NCBI RefSeq assembly: GCF_008973485.1
Contig: NZ_CP031223.1
Coordinates: 3,038,001-3,102,000 of the forward strand
Source of the DNA: Psychrobacillus glaciei
GTDB taxonomy: Bacteria; Bacillota; Bacilli; Bacillales_A; Planococcaceae
Reading direction: 5' to 3'
Length of the DNA: 64,000 nt
Shown here one piece after another: positions 35,032-43,345 of the stretch. Positions within the stretch are counted from its first letter, which is position 1, and each line of letters opens with the position of its first letter. Made by a program: the position numbers and the translations under genes. The notes beneath the pieces are model-generated. The model ran no database searches and was not told the origin of the DNA. It saw only the letters and a program-made list of their open reading frames with translations.

Positions 35032-35059
35032 AAAAACGCTCACGAATATGAGCGTTTTT
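35032..35059. terminator. Bidirectional terminator
   Basis: AAAAACGCTCA and TGAGCGTTTTT form an 11-bp stem around a six-base loop. Confidence 0.7.
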
Positions 35060-35127
35060 TGATGTAATATTTTACTATCTTTCTTGAACGAAAGCAGGTT
35101 AGCTTAATAGCAAATGATGACAACCCG

Positions 35128-35475
35128 CTATTTCTCCCAAAGCTCAATCAGCCGCCCTTCAGGATCTTTAATCCAAACAAACTTTCCATACTCACTAATC
35201 TCTTCTTTCTTTTCAAGAGGTACACCAATATGTTCAAGATGCTTAATAGTCTCGTTTAGATCATGTACTTGGAAATTTAACATCACTTGTTGTTCTGCAG
35301 GAAAATAACTGTCATTCTCGGTAAAGAAAGAAAAGATAGTCTCATTTCCTAATTCCGGTTTAATCACAGTCCCATTCCAACTTTCTAGATCCATCTTCAA
35401 CACTTCACTGTACCATTTTTTTATAACATCAAGATCCTTAGTTCTCCAAAATATTCCTCCGACACCTTTTATCAT
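35128..35475 (-). CDS. VOC/glyoxalase-family protein
   Basis: ATG 35475 is preceded by CAGGAG, so the longer frame to 35541 is not used. The 115-residue product has one vicinal oxygen chelate domain with MIKGVGGIFWRTKDLD, WYSEVLKMDLE and KDPEGRLIELWEK, where the final Glu is the usual metal ligand. VOC proteins include lyases, dioxygenases and antibiotic-binding proteins. The substrate cannot be told. It is the first gene of the second gene row, with a repeat copy just upstream. Confidence 0.8.
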   Translation of the reverse strand: MIKGVGGIFWRTKDLDVIKKWYSEVLKMDLESWNGTVIKPELGNETIFSFFTENDSYFPAEQQVMLNFQVHDLNETIKHLEHIGVPLEKKEEISEYGKFVWIKDPEGRLIELWEK

Positions 35476-35536
35476 CGTATTTAACTCCTGTCTCTTTATA
35501 ATTTTTTTGTTTTTCGATTTAATGTTAAGTTCCTTC

Positions 35537-35614
35537 TTCAACTATAGAGCAGTTTGCTCAATAAGGAAAAAGTTTTACCCCTTATTGAGGTAACGCCTCC
35601 GTTAATGAAATAAG
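35537..35614. repeat. Palindromic interspersed repeat, divergent full copy, array 2 copy 1
   Basis: TTCAACTATAGAGCAGTTTG, CAATAAGG, then half B with ACCCCTTATTGAGGTAACGC and CTCCGTTAATG. Confidence 0.6.
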
Positions 35615-35687
35615 AAGATTTACCTTGTTATGTTTATAAACAAACAATTAAACTGTTTTTTATAGGATTTTACAATTTCACTATTGA

Positions 35688-36257
35688 TTAATTTTTCACG
35701 TAGTTGTAAAGATAAAAACCCCGATATTCTACATAAAAACCATCTTTTATTAAATCATAATTTTTCGGTTCAATAGCAAATCCAAATGCTGAATTGGGAC
35801 CTCGCCCACTTTGACCTACATCAATTTCCTCACCATTTTTATTAAATAGATAGAAATCGTTATGAGAACCTCCAGAAGTGAAAGTTCCATCCTCATTAAA
35901 AATGCCATTGTACATAAAAGTTCCATTTTTATAATTTAAATTGTATGTGGTGTCGAAAGAGAAATATATATCATCTCCCCTATTCCAAACTTGAACAAGG
36001 ATAATGTTTGTGTTATGTTTCTCGGCAAGTTTAATATCAAAACTTTGTTTTCTATTGTTATTATATGGTATCCATTCAGGCTTTATATATAACTCTACCA
36101 TTTCTTTATTTTCCATCTGGTTAAGTGTATATCCCTTTCGTGCCGTTACATTTTTTAAAATGCCTTCATTTGAATATTTTCCATTATAAAATAAATATCC
36201 CAATAAAAGAAAACTCCCAAGAATAATTATTCCTGAAAAAACCTTTCTCCTTTTCAT
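35688..36257 (-). CDS. Membrane-anchored extracytoplasmic protein of unknown function
   Basis: The 189-residue product begins with MKRRK and one hydrophobic span (about 8-24). A soluble region follows, rich in aromatic and asparagine residues (DIYFSFDTTYNLNYKNG, FNEDGTFTSGGSHNDF). ATG 36257 follows AAAGGAGTTGCAGA. No known family is recognised. It is a single gene between repeat copies. Confidence 0.6.
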   Translation of the reverse strand: MKRRKVFSGIIILGSFLLLGYLFYNGKYSNEGILKNVTARKGYTLNQMENKEMVELYIKPEWIPYNNNRKQSFDIKLAEKHNTNIILVQVWNRGDDIYFSFDTTYNLNYKNGTFMYNGIFNEDGTFTSGGSHNDFYLFNKNGEEIDVGQSGRGPNSAFGFAIEPKNYDLIKDGFYVEYRGFYLYNYVKN

Positions 36258-36315
36258 TCTGCAACTCCTTTCCTAGTCTATAGGTAATGTTTAAGTTGCT
36301 TATTAAACTCAACAC

Positions 36316-36368
36316 TATTCAACTAACCTGGGGCTTTTCCTACTTTAACTAACGCCCTCCGTTACTTT
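36316..36368. repeat. Palindromic interspersed repeat, degenerate, array 2 copy 2
   Basis: ATTCAACTAACCTGGGGC, then CTTTAACTAACGCCCTCCGT with TACTTTA. Confidence 0.55.
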
Positions 36369-36843
36369 ACTTAACTAGTATCAAATAGTAGTATTTTGCA
36401 TCTTGTAATGAACTAATTAAATTCAATGATTCTTTGAAGGCAATATATATTGCAATACCTGCTAAAATAGTTATAATTATTCCGCCATCTTTAAGCACTT
36501 TTCTATTTTTCTTATACAGGATAAGTGTTGTGATAATAACAATTAAAAAGTATGATACCGATACAATTAGTTTTACTAATGCCAATTTACTATCATTTAC
36601 AGCATTCATAAAGTTTACTAAATCCTCCTGATTGGCAGCACTCTCTTCGATAATAGATATATTTCCTATGTACCCAACCTTCCAAGAAAATTTATTCTGT
36701 TCTTTTTTTACGGTGTACTCATAACCCAAAGTTTTTCCATCACCAATAATCCCTGAATATTCCCGAGTATCTTCTTCACCATGGGAGCAAGCAGATAAGA
36801 TTAAGGTTAAACAAAATAGCATTAGCAGAATATATTTTTTCAT
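36367..36843 (-). CDS. Lipoprotein with two C-terminal membrane spans
   Basis: ATG 36843 follows AGGAGGGAG. The 158-residue product has a signal with lipobox LSAC, a short polar region (DTREYSGIIGDGKTLGYEYTV) and two later hydrophobic segments at about 92-110 and 120-140. A lipidated N-terminus plus two spans is uncommon and implies both ends are tethered. No family is recognised. Confidence 0.6.
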   Translation of the reverse strand: MKKYILLMLFCLTLILSACSHGEEDTREYSGIIGDGKTLGYEYTVKKEQNKFSWKVGYIGNISIIEESAANQEDLVNFMNAVNDSKLALVKLIVSVSYFLIVIITTLILYKKNRKVLKDGGIIITILAGIAIYIAFKESLNLISSLQDAKYYYLILVK

Positions 36844-36899
36844 TTTAACTCCCTCCTATCTCCTGTCTGCTAAATCCTCCGTTAGCTTTATATCATTTC

Positions 36900-37313
36900 T
36901 CATGTCGCATTAATAAAAAATTTTCCCTTTGTAGCTTTAATTTCAAAGAAATATTTTTCATCATTCTTTAGCCAATCCAATTTCGCACTATTTCCAGGCG
37001 ATACCTGAAATTCATCAACTACTAAATCTCCATTTACATCTTTCACCCTTAGAAGTATATAACTTCCACTGTTTGCGTGAATAGTGATTTCCTTATCCCA
37101 GAAAATGCTATCGAATGTCAGGTCATTTTTGTCGTTAAAACTTATTCTTTCCCACTCTTCCATGCTATCTGCTGAATCTACAACAGCTGTAACCATCGGA
37201 AAGAATATTTGATGCACAGAACCTACATTTTGAACAACTAAATAACAAGAAATTGTGACTAATGCCAATGCAAGTGCAATTATAGAAGATAATATCGTTA
37301 TTCTAGATTTCAT
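36900..37313 (-). CDS. Membrane-anchored small extracytoplasmic protein
   Basis: ATG 37313 follows GGGGGTG, which makes the upstream ATG 37334 unlikely. The 137-residue product has one N-terminal span and a beta-rich domain with SGSYILLRVKDVNGDLVVDE and a C-terminal FFIEIKATK-like strand (FEIKATKGKFFI). This may be an Ig-like or carbohydrate-binding-like fold. No specific family is recognised. Confidence 0.58.
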   Translation of the reverse strand: MKSRITILSSIIALALALVTISCYLVVQNVGSVHQIFFPMVTAVVDSADSMEEWERISFNDKNDLTFDSIFWDKEITIHANSGSYILLRVKDVNGDLVVDEFQVSPGNSAKLDWLKNDEKYFFEIKATKGKFFINAT

Positions 37314-37379
37314 AAAATAAACACCCCCATTCATACTAATCTCCTCTTTATTTCAACAAGGAAGGTTATAACACCTTCT

Positions 37380-37412
37380 TGTACTAAAGCACCACGTTAC
37401 TTGAAGAAGAAA
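37380..37412. repeat. Palindromic interspersed repeat, degenerate, array 2 copy 3
   Basis: TGTACTAAAGCACCACGTTA with CTTGAAGAAG. The right arm has changed from TTGAATAAG to TTGAAGAAG, a variant shared by several copies in this array. Confidence 0.55.
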
Positions 37413-37415
37413 TAA

Positions 37416-37685
37416 CTAGAAATATAAGAAATATGAAAGAGAAATAAACAAAATTAAAAATACAATAAAACTAATCCAAGTCAATTTTTTACTTATTCCT
37501 GCTCTTTTTTCTAAGTAATTGATATATCCATTCATTAATATAAAACCAAAAAGTATAAATGCGTTCCCTATATTATCATTTTCTTTAACCAGATACCTCA
37601 TTGCAGCTAAAGCAACGAGTATGGCTCCGATTGTACCCAAAATCATATTGAAATACAGAGTTTGTTTATTTTCTTTCAAAACCAT
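37416..37685 (-). CDS. Three-span small membrane protein
   Basis: The start is ATG 37685, or TTG 37679, both close behind GAGGGAGG. A longer frame to 37724 lacks a site. The 89-residue product has hydrophobic segments at about 14-32, 37-52 and 66-87. No family is recognised. It is a lone unit between repeats. Confidence 0.52.
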   Translation of the reverse strand: MVLKENKQTLYFNMILGTIGAILVALAAMRYLVKENDNIGNAFILFGFILMNGYINYLEKRAGISKKLTWISFIVFLILFISLSYFLYF

Positions 37686-37721
37686 CCCTCCCTCTAATGA
37701 TAATTTACCTATTATCCTATT

Positions 37722-37797
37722 CAATCGCTGAACTTTTCTGCGGCGTTACTTGAAGAAGAAAGGAGCATTATCGTTGTTCCAGTTAGTGTAAGTACAT
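37722..37797. repeat. Palindromic interspersed repeat, divergent full copy, array 2 copy 4
   Basis: CTGCGGCGTTACTTGAAGAA followed by GGAGCATTATCGTTGTTCC and AGTTAGTGTAAG. Confidence 0.55.
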
Positions 37798-37878
37798 TGT
37801 TTCACAATCTTTAAATTACCAACCATTTTTACAAACCAACAACTCTTTGCACTCCATCAACATTTCATTATTCTTCTT

Positions 37879-38346
37879 TCATACATTATATTTCTGTCCA
37901 TTTTTCTTTAAAAAGAAAGAACAAAACCCTGAAAAACATAAACAAGCTACAAACGTCCAAAAGTTAAAAAATATAGAATTTGAGAAAGGATTTAAATAAC
38001 CGATTTCATATTCAAAATATGGATTGATTTTATTTCGAAATACAATAATTTGAATTGTTGAAAAGGAAAAAAGAATAACAAATAAACTTGCATAACCTGT
38101 TTGAAAAAGATTTCTTTTTACTTTGAAATATTTGTGTAACTTTTCAAATACAAACATCATCGAAAAGAAAAAATAAAGAATAATTAAAAACGGAAAAAAG
38201 ACAAACATCAATCCAGGATTCCCGTTCCCTCCAATAAAATGATCTCCATTAGGGTCAAATGATGCAGTAAACATATTTGTAAGTACAAATCCAGCTATCG
38301 TAATAAGTCCCGAAACAAAAACACTTATCCAAAATAAAATTCGCAT
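37879..38346 (-). CDS. Four-span membrane protein of unknown function
   Basis: The 155-residue product starts at ATG 38346 after AGGAGGTTTAA. It has four hydrophobic segments (about 3-25, 46-68, 84-104 and 128-147) and very high aromatic content. A loop carries DPNGDHFIGGNGNPG. No family is recognised. Confidence 0.6.
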   Translation of the reverse strand: MRILFWISVFVSGLITIAGFVLTNMFTASFDPNGDHFIGGNGNPGLMFVFFPFLIILYFFFSMMFVFEKLHKYFKVKRNLFQTGYASLFVILFSFSTIQIIVFRNKINPYFEYEIGYLNPFSNSIFFNFWTFVACLCFSGFCSFFLKKNGQKYNV

Positions 38347-38366
38347 TTAAACCTCCTGCTATTTTC

Positions 38367-38447
38367 TTTATTCAACTAAACTGCGGCGTTACTTGAAGAA
38401 GAAAAGAGCATTATCTTCGTTCCAATAATTCACTCCGTTAGCTTAAG
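38367..38447. repeat. Palindromic interspersed repeat, full copy, array 2 copy 5
   Basis: TTTATTCAACTAAACTGCGG, CGTTACTTGAAGAAG, then GAGCATTATCTTCGTTCC and CACTCCGTTAGC. The half-B module matches copy 4, not array 1. Confidence 0.7.
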
Positions 38448-38633
38448 AAGAATTTTTTTCTTCTTTCTTCTGTTACCTTTTGTAAAAAAACGCCATAGAT
38501 AAAAAATAGTCCAAAACACTAATAAAGCAAAATACTGATAATTTAGTTCTCCATAATATATAAGAATGAATCCTATAATTAACGTTGGTACAGCCAAATA
38601 AACCCGCATTCTGTCTTTCTTGTTTTGAAACAT
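38430..38633 (-). CDS. Small two-span membrane protein
   Basis: ATG 38633 follows ACGGGGGGGAATTAT. The 67-residue product has hydrophobic segments near 11-26 and 32-48, flanked by basic ends (RRKKKKILLK). The stop lies inside the repeat sequence. No family is recognised. Confidence 0.5.
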   Translation of the reverse strand: MFQNKKDRMRVYLAVPTLIIGFILIYYGELNYQYFALLVFWTIFYLWRFFTKGNRRKKKKILLKLTE

Positions 38634-38661
38634 ATAATTCCCCCCCGTTAATAACTTTCTT

Positions 38662-38692
38662 CACCTAATCTCCGTTAGTTGAATTAGAATTT
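38662..38692. repeat. Palindromic interspersed repeat, remnant, array 2 copy 6
   Basis: CACCTAATCTCCGTTAGTTG followed by AATTAG. Confidence 0.5.
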
Positions 38693-38700
38693 AATTATTC

Positions 38701-39570
38701 CTACCCAAAAACTTGGGCAGCAATAGCGAATAGTTCTTTATTTCTTAATGGCATATGAACAGAGTTTTTTATCATGATGGGAGGTTCACTAACTTTTACA
38801 AATCCACTTTTCTCCAAGAATAACATTAGCTCGTTATTACTGGATGGCACATCAATCCTTAACTTTCCTTGATGATTAAGAGCTAACCCCTCGATAATTA
38901 ATGCTGCTATTTGGGGATTTGGTGCAACAATAGGTCCTAATATTAGATTTATTGGTCCTAATATGGATAATCCATATCCAATAATCTTCCCTTTTTGATT
39001 TCTAACAACTAAAAATTGTTTTGATTGAAGTATCCGGTTAAGAAGAAATGTTCTTCTCATATCACCAAATGCAACAGAATCTAATTCTACAATTTCATTA
39101 AAATCATTCTCACTGTATTTCTCTAAGGTAATTTCTAGATTAATTAACATTTTAGACTGAATATAACTATCACTAAAATACTTATGTACATAGTCCACAG
39201 TAATAAAACCCATGTTTTCATATAGGGGTTTCCCATCATCAGTTGAAATTAACATTATTGAGGTATCTTTAGAAACACTGTCTATACATTTCTGAGTTAC
39301 CTTTTTTCCTAAACCTAAACCTCTGTATTCTTTATTAACAATAACCATACCAATTGAAGCTAAATCAGAATCATAAGGTATAATTGCCGCACTCGAGACA
39401 ATTTTCCCCACAGCATTTTTATGCCCGAATATTTTGCCGGATGACATAACAGTTCTAATTTCATTATCATCGTAATCCCAGCCAACTGATGCAGAATGTT
39501 CTATTAAACCCAAGACATCATATTGATCAAATTCCACTAATTCTAGTACTCTTTTATTATCTGTATGCAT
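38701..39570 (-). CDS. GNAT N-acetyltransferase with two tandem acetyltransferase modules
   Basis: The 289-residue protein has a GNAT module at about 10-140 with acetyl-CoA loop VNKEYRGLGLGKKVTQKC (the RGLGLG pyrophosphate loop) and a C-terminal second module typical of Acetyltransf_18 proteins (ILGPINLILGPIVAPNPQ). ATG 39570 follows CGTAGGGGGATTTCT. The substrate is unknown. Families of this kind are frequent in Bacillus accessory regions. Confidence 0.78.
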   Translation of the reverse strand: MHTDNKRVLELVEFDQYDVLGLIEHSASVGWDYDDNEIRTVMSSGKIFGHKNAVGKIVSSAAIIPYDSDLASIGMVIVNKEYRGLGLGKKVTQKCIDSVSKDTSIMLISTDDGKPLYENMGFITVDYVHKYFSDSYIQSKMLINLEITLEKYSENDFNEIVELDSVAFGDMRRTFLLNRILQSKQFLVVRNQKGKIIGYGLSILGPINLILGPIVAPNPQIAALIIEGLALNHQGKLRIDVPSSNNELMLFLEKSGFVKVSEPPIMIKNSVHMPLRNKELFAIAAQVFG

Positions 39571-39635
39571 TAGAAATCCCCCTACGTTATTTCTCTTACC
39601 GCCTAGAATACTTTAATATATTCCTTTTTCAACTA

Positions 39636-39712
39636 ACCCCTTAAGTATAAGAAGAAAAATGTGCTCAAATTACAAATGAATGATCTTTCACTATAGCTCT
39701 CCGTTAGTTTAA
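39636..39712. repeat. Palindromic interspersed repeat, degenerate, array 2 copy 7
   Basis: TTCAACTAACCCCTTAAG at the left and AGCTCTCCGTTAGTTTA at the right, separated by diverged sequence. Confidence 0.5.
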
Positions 39713-39964
39713 AATACCAATGAAAAATGGAATGAAAATTAAACCTAATACTATCCATACACTAAGTTGACTATCAATACGTTTATCAAAAAATTTAAAA
39801 CTTCCTTCAAACTTCTTGGAAAAATAACTAAGAGAAAACCAAACTAGGCCAAATATCAAAAATTTAATCCATCTATTATCATTTATCTCATACTCGATAA
39901 AATAATAATAAATACCAAACGCAAAAAAAGCCGTAAATAATTGTATCAAGCTGAATATCTTCAT
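39704..39964 (-). CDS. Small three-span membrane protein
   Basis: ATG 39964 follows AGGAGGAAAAAA. The 86-residue product has hydrophobic segments at about 5-22, 32-48 and 66-84, with KKFEGSFKFFDKR between the last two. No family is recognised. Confidence 0.52.
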   Translation of the reverse strand: MKIFSLIQLFTAFFAFGIYYYFIEYEINDNRWIKFLIFGLVWFSLSYFSKKFEGSFKFFDKRIDSQLSVWIVLGLIFIPFFIGILN

Positions 39965-40030
39965 TTTTTTCCTCCTAGAAAATAAAAAAATCCCAATACT
40001 AACTATTCGTCATACTTCTTAATAAACCTT

Positions 40031-40112
40031 TTTCTTCAAGTAACACACCTTTAGTTCAAAAAGAAAAAAGGCTTTACTCCTTCTTGAAGTAAAACCCTCC
40101 GTTAGTGAAGAA
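40031..40112. repeat. Palindromic interspersed repeat, full form, array 2 copy 8
   Basis: CTTCAAGTAACACACCTTTA, TTCAAAAAG, then the hairpin GGCTTTACTCCTTCTTGAAG with TAAAACCCTCCGTTAGTG. Confidence 0.65.
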
Positions 40113-40153
40113 GAAAGCTTTTCTATTCCAAGTAATACAATTTCAATTAACCT

Positions 40154-40576
40154 TTATTTACTTACCATTTCAGCGGGGGTTACTGCTTCATTTTGAAAAT
40201 ATGTTGTTATTATTTTAGTAATAGACCAGTTTGTTCTATAGGGTTCTGGATTCATTTTAACAGTAATAACCTTATGTCCTCTGCCAAAATTCGCATATGA
40301 AGTTAGTAAGTCATATGCAATTGTGTACTGTACCTCTGTATCACTAATGTTATTTACTTTCACAAAGTGAACGTTAGCAACCCACGGGCTTGATTGTCCA
40401 GTGACCCAACCGTTTTCTTCGAACTGCTTCCGTGTAAGTTTTTGAAGAGATGGCGAAAGCACTGCATATTGAACAGCACCACTTCGGTTTTCCATGCCTA
40501 ATATCCATAGTTCTACAGCTTGTTTGGGAGTTCTAGGTTGCAATCCATATATAAATGAATTTAATTGACTTTCCAA
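40154..40576 (-). CDS. NTF2-like small protein, probably incomplete
   Basis: The frame starts at TTG 40576, with AAGGTG 12 bases upstream. The 140-residue product contains TPKQAVELWILGMENRSGAV and IAYDLLTSYANFG, which resembles the C-terminal part of Bacillus cell-surface or lipoprotein NTF2-like domains. There is no signal sequence, so the N-terminus may have been lost. The function is unknown. Confidence 0.5.
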   Translation of the reverse strand: MESQLNSFIYGLQPRTPKQAVELWILGMENRSGAVQYAVLSPSLQKLTRKQFEENGWVTGQSSPWVANVHFVKVNNISDTEVQYTIAYDLLTSYANFGRGHKVITVKMNPEPYRTNWSITKIITTYFQNEAVTPAEMVSK

Positions 40577-40699
40577 TGTATCCAGTCACCTTTCGAACAT
40601 ACTTTTCTAATAAGGTATGTTTCGCATGAATTCCAAGTTCAGATATTTTTACCCCGTAGTCAACATTTTGCAAGTTTTGTTCTCTAAGCAAATTACAAC

Positions 40700-40741
40700 A
40701 AAAAAGCCGAATTCCTGTTTGTTAAGGAATCGACTATTTTT
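40700..40741. terminator. Imperfect hairpin between A and T tracts
   Basis: AAAAAAGCCGAATTCC pairs imperfectly with GGAATCGACTATTTTTT. It can act in either direction, here after the isochorismatase remnant. Confidence 0.5.
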
Positions 40742-40844
40742 TATTTATTGGTGTACCAGTAAAATCTTCCATTAACACAAAAAGGAAGCTAGCTTTAATT
40801 AGCCGGTTTAGTGGAATTATATTAATATAGTTTACTCCAATCTT

Positions 40845-41392
40845 CTAGAATAAAACATTTTTGCTTGTTTTATAATGATCAACGTATTCCTCTAAATCCA
40901 ATACTTCAATAACATTAGACCTTTGCAAAACTGTCCCCACGAAATCCTTTACATCCAATCCCTTCATTTCATATGTAGCTTCGTCATTAACAGTTCCTGT
41001 AGCATCCTCAATAAATGTGACTTGATATCCCCTATCGTAGTCTGCTATTGCAGTAAATTGGCAACAAAACTCAGTGCTAAATCCTGTTATAAATAGATGA
41101 TCCACACCCAGTTGCTTTAGCTTTTCACTAAGATCTGTCTGAAAGAATGCTCTTGGTTTCTTCTTTTCAATTACAATATCTGCATATTCTTTGATAGAAG
41201 GATGCAATTCTGAGCTTGGTAATTCTTTATAAAAAGGGCTAATTTCTTCATCATCTATATTTCTTATAATATTACGGGTTCTTCGTTTACTTTGAAGTCT
41301 TGAATTATATTTTCTATAATGCTCAGTTCTCGCTGGAAATCTTTAAATTCCACAATTGCATTTTGTACATCAATTACTAATAGTGCTTTCAT
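40845..41392 (-). pseudogene. Isochorismatase-family cysteine hydrolase, frameshifted
   Basis: From ATG 41392 the frame reads MKALLVIDVQNAIVEFKDFQ and stops after EEPVIL. Homology continues in the next frame with RNIDDEEISPFYKELPSS and then GVDHLFITGFSTEFCCQFTA, ending at 40845. The catalytic Asp (in IDVQ) and Cys (in FCCQ) are both encoded but on different frames. The break is a one-base change near 41265-41275. Only the C-terminal 120 residues form an uninterrupted frame. The gene is probably dead or needs frameshifting. Confidence 0.75.
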
Positions 41393-41454
41393 ATCTTCAC
41401 CACCTGTTTAATTTATTCCTTGCATATAATTAATTCGATATTAACACCTAATTC

Positions 41455-41492
41455 CCTGTTTGTTTCACTAAGGAGAGCGTTAATTGAATTAG
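41455..41492. repeat. Palindromic interspersed repeat, remnant, array 2 copy 9
   Basis: CACTAAGGAGAGCGTTAATT with GAATTAG. Confidence 0.45.
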
Positions 41493-41516
41493 AAAGTATA
41501 TACTTCAAATTTAATA

Positions 41517-42053
41517 TTACAAAAATTCACAAATACATACCTCCGTTTTGTAATGAAAAGTGACTTTTCCATCTTGTTGATAATGAAAAAACAAATTTCG
41601 AAGTTCTTGAATAAATTCCTCATAATTACTATCTAATATTGATGGTGTATAAGATAAAGACAATGCACCACCAATAAAACCTTCTTCCGTTACCGAATGC
41701 CAATAATCATAGTATTCTATCGTATAATCTTGTCCGAAAAAGTGCATTTTTTCTTTATGCGGGTCAAAGTCGGATATCCCAGCTGTAGTTTTAACTTTAT
41801 ACTTATGGACAGTATTTATATATTCTTTTGCAAAATCACTATCTGTTTGCATATCGATATTTGGTTCAACTGCCAAAACATTACAACCTAATCTACATAA
41901 CAAATGAGTAAGTAACCCTGTCCCTGCACCAATATCCGCAATTGTAGATTGTTTTTCAATTCCCAATTCTTTAATTATATTTACCACTTCTTCTGGATAA
42001 GTCGGTCTACCAATAACATATTCTTTTGTTTTGTTATCAAATTCATTCTTCAT
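41517..42053 (-). pseudogene. SAM-dependent methyltransferase with internal deletion
   Basis: The 178-residue frame has motif I (ADIGAGTGLLTH, 39-50) and motif II acid VEPN, then jumps directly to the C-terminal part with EEGFIGGALSLSYTPS and HYKTEVCICEFL. Full-length relatives of this class I methyltransferase are about 250 residues. The missing central part contains motifs III and IV, including the usual AFHWF. The deletion is in frame. ATG 42053 has GGAGAATTAATATGAA upstream. The product is unlikely to be an active enzyme. Confidence 0.65.
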
Positions 42054-42090
42054 ATTAATTCTCCTATCTTCCCTCGATTGATAAGAAGTT

Positions 42091-42121
42091 TATTCAACTA
42101 AATATGTAGTTCAATAACAAT
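42091..42121. repeat. Palindromic interspersed repeat, half A, array 2 copy 10
   Basis: TTATTCAACTAAATATGTAG with TTCAATAACAA. The core is lost, the arms remain. Confidence 0.5.
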
Positions 42122-42314
42122 AAAGGTCGTCTCCTAACCAACCTTATTCTTCTACTGCGCTATATGGTCGATGTGTTCACTAAATAATTTCTTTCCACTC
42201 CCTCCAACAAATAAAAAGTACATAGAATATTAAGGTGTAGACAATCATACATTTAATCACAGTTGTTGTTTGTAATAGATAGCAAAGAAAAAGTATTACA
42301 AAGGGAGAATAGCT

Positions 42315-42713
42315 ATGAGCAATGAATTTTTCTTACTGGCACCAACAGCTTTTCAGGCGTTTAAAGTAGGAGAGTCGAATCCGAAAAAAGCAAAGCGAAT
42401 TGTTTATGGACAAGCTACATCAGACGCAAATGGTATAGCTACACTTTATTTTACAGTCAATGGATTAGCTAATGGAAATCCCTTATTAACAACTATTGAC
42501 TATGCAGTATCAAGCGTTTATTCTACTAATTCTTCGATAAATGCAAGACCGAGAGTACAAATGCGAGAGAAGAATGTTGCTGCGAAATATGTCTCTGCTA
42601 ATGTTACAAATATTAGTGGTGTAACAGTTCTAGGAATTAGTGTATTAGGTTCAGAAAATCCAGTGAGTGGAATACTTGTAGATTTTATGATTTTAGGTAG
42701 CTTTGATAGTTAA
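42315..42713 (+). CDS. Hypothetical beta-rich protein, only plus-strand gene in the island
   Basis: ATG 42315 follows AAGGGAGAATAGCT. The 132-residue product has no signal peptide or span. It is rich in Ser, Asn, Val and Gly with alternating hydrophobic strands (GIATLYFTVNGLANG, TVLGISVLGSENPVSG), like a phage tail or spore-surface jelly-roll protein. No family is recognised. It is convergent with the Dam remnant and divergent from the methyltransferase remnant, breaking the otherwise uniform orientation. Confidence 0.65.
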   Translation: MSNEFFLLAPTAFQAFKVGESNPKKAKRIVYGQATSDANGIATLYFTVNGLANGNPLLTTIDYAVSSVYSTNSSINARPRVQMREKNVAAKYVSANVTNISGVTVLGISVLGSENPVSGILVDFMILGSFDS

Positions 42714-42739
42714 GAGAAAGCGACAAAGAGTTTGAAAGA

Positions 42740-43305
42740 CTACTGCTTATTTCTAAACACTGCTGCTACAGGATTAATCCAAAGAACTTCTTGCCTCTTT
42801 ACGCCAGCTTCTGCTGTAACATTTAACGTTTCTCTTCGCCAGTGCTTCAATCTATCGTCGTATACTTTGTGTGCATATCCAGATAAAAGAACAGGTCCTC
42901 GATAAGCTTCTAATACATCAAGCAACTCAATATGATCCTCTATTGTCATTTCATGTTTGTAATGACGTTTAGTTCGAGTTTCGATAATGTAAGCTGGATC
43001 TGTATAAGCAAGTACATCATCCCTTTTGTACCTTTCCAACAGCTTTATTGCCGGTTGATGTTCAATTTGAGTCTCTTTCATTCGTTTAGTCACCATCAAA
43101 ATATTTCCATCCTGTTCTATCGGAAGTCTTAGCGCCAATAGCCTGCCAACGTCTAATTAAAAAATTTTCTAGCATCTTCAATTTCATCTCCTATTTCAAA
43201 ATCTTAAGAAGCATAATATTATTCTCTTGAAAATGGAGTCCATTCATTTAGTGCAGCCAACTTTTCAGGGTAATCACGAATGACTTTAAAAAGATTGACA
43301 AATGT
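42740..43305 (-). pseudogene. D12-class DNA adenine methylase (Dam), decayed
   Basis: The open frame 42740-43138 holds LERYKRDDVLAYTDPAY and LLSGYAHKVYDDRLKHW. The catalytic DPPY is altered to DPAY. Upstream homology continues through two in-frame stops: FKVIRDYPEKLAALNEWTPF, a stop, YYAS, a stop, then DFEIGDEIEDARKFLIR. The 5' part is missing, ending near 43305 next to a repeat copy. The N-terminal SAM-binding motif is gone. This is a dead methylase gene. Confidence 0.82.
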
Positions 43306-43309
43306 TTTA

Positions 43310-43345
43310 ACTCTTTATTGAACTGCGGTGTTAGTTCAAGCTGAA
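43310..43345. repeat. Palindromic interspersed repeat, half A, array 2 copy 11
   Basis: CTTTATTGAACTGCGGTG then TTAGTTCAAGCTGAAC. It is the last copy of the second array. Confidence 0.6.

Larger units (their letters stand above)
34471..35127. other. Intergenic region with eno 3' remnant and terminator
   Basis: Beyond the eno fragment (entered separately) this stretch holds only degenerate, non-coding sequence and a clean bidirectional hairpin at 35032-35059. It marks the left border of the island. Confidence 0.5.
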
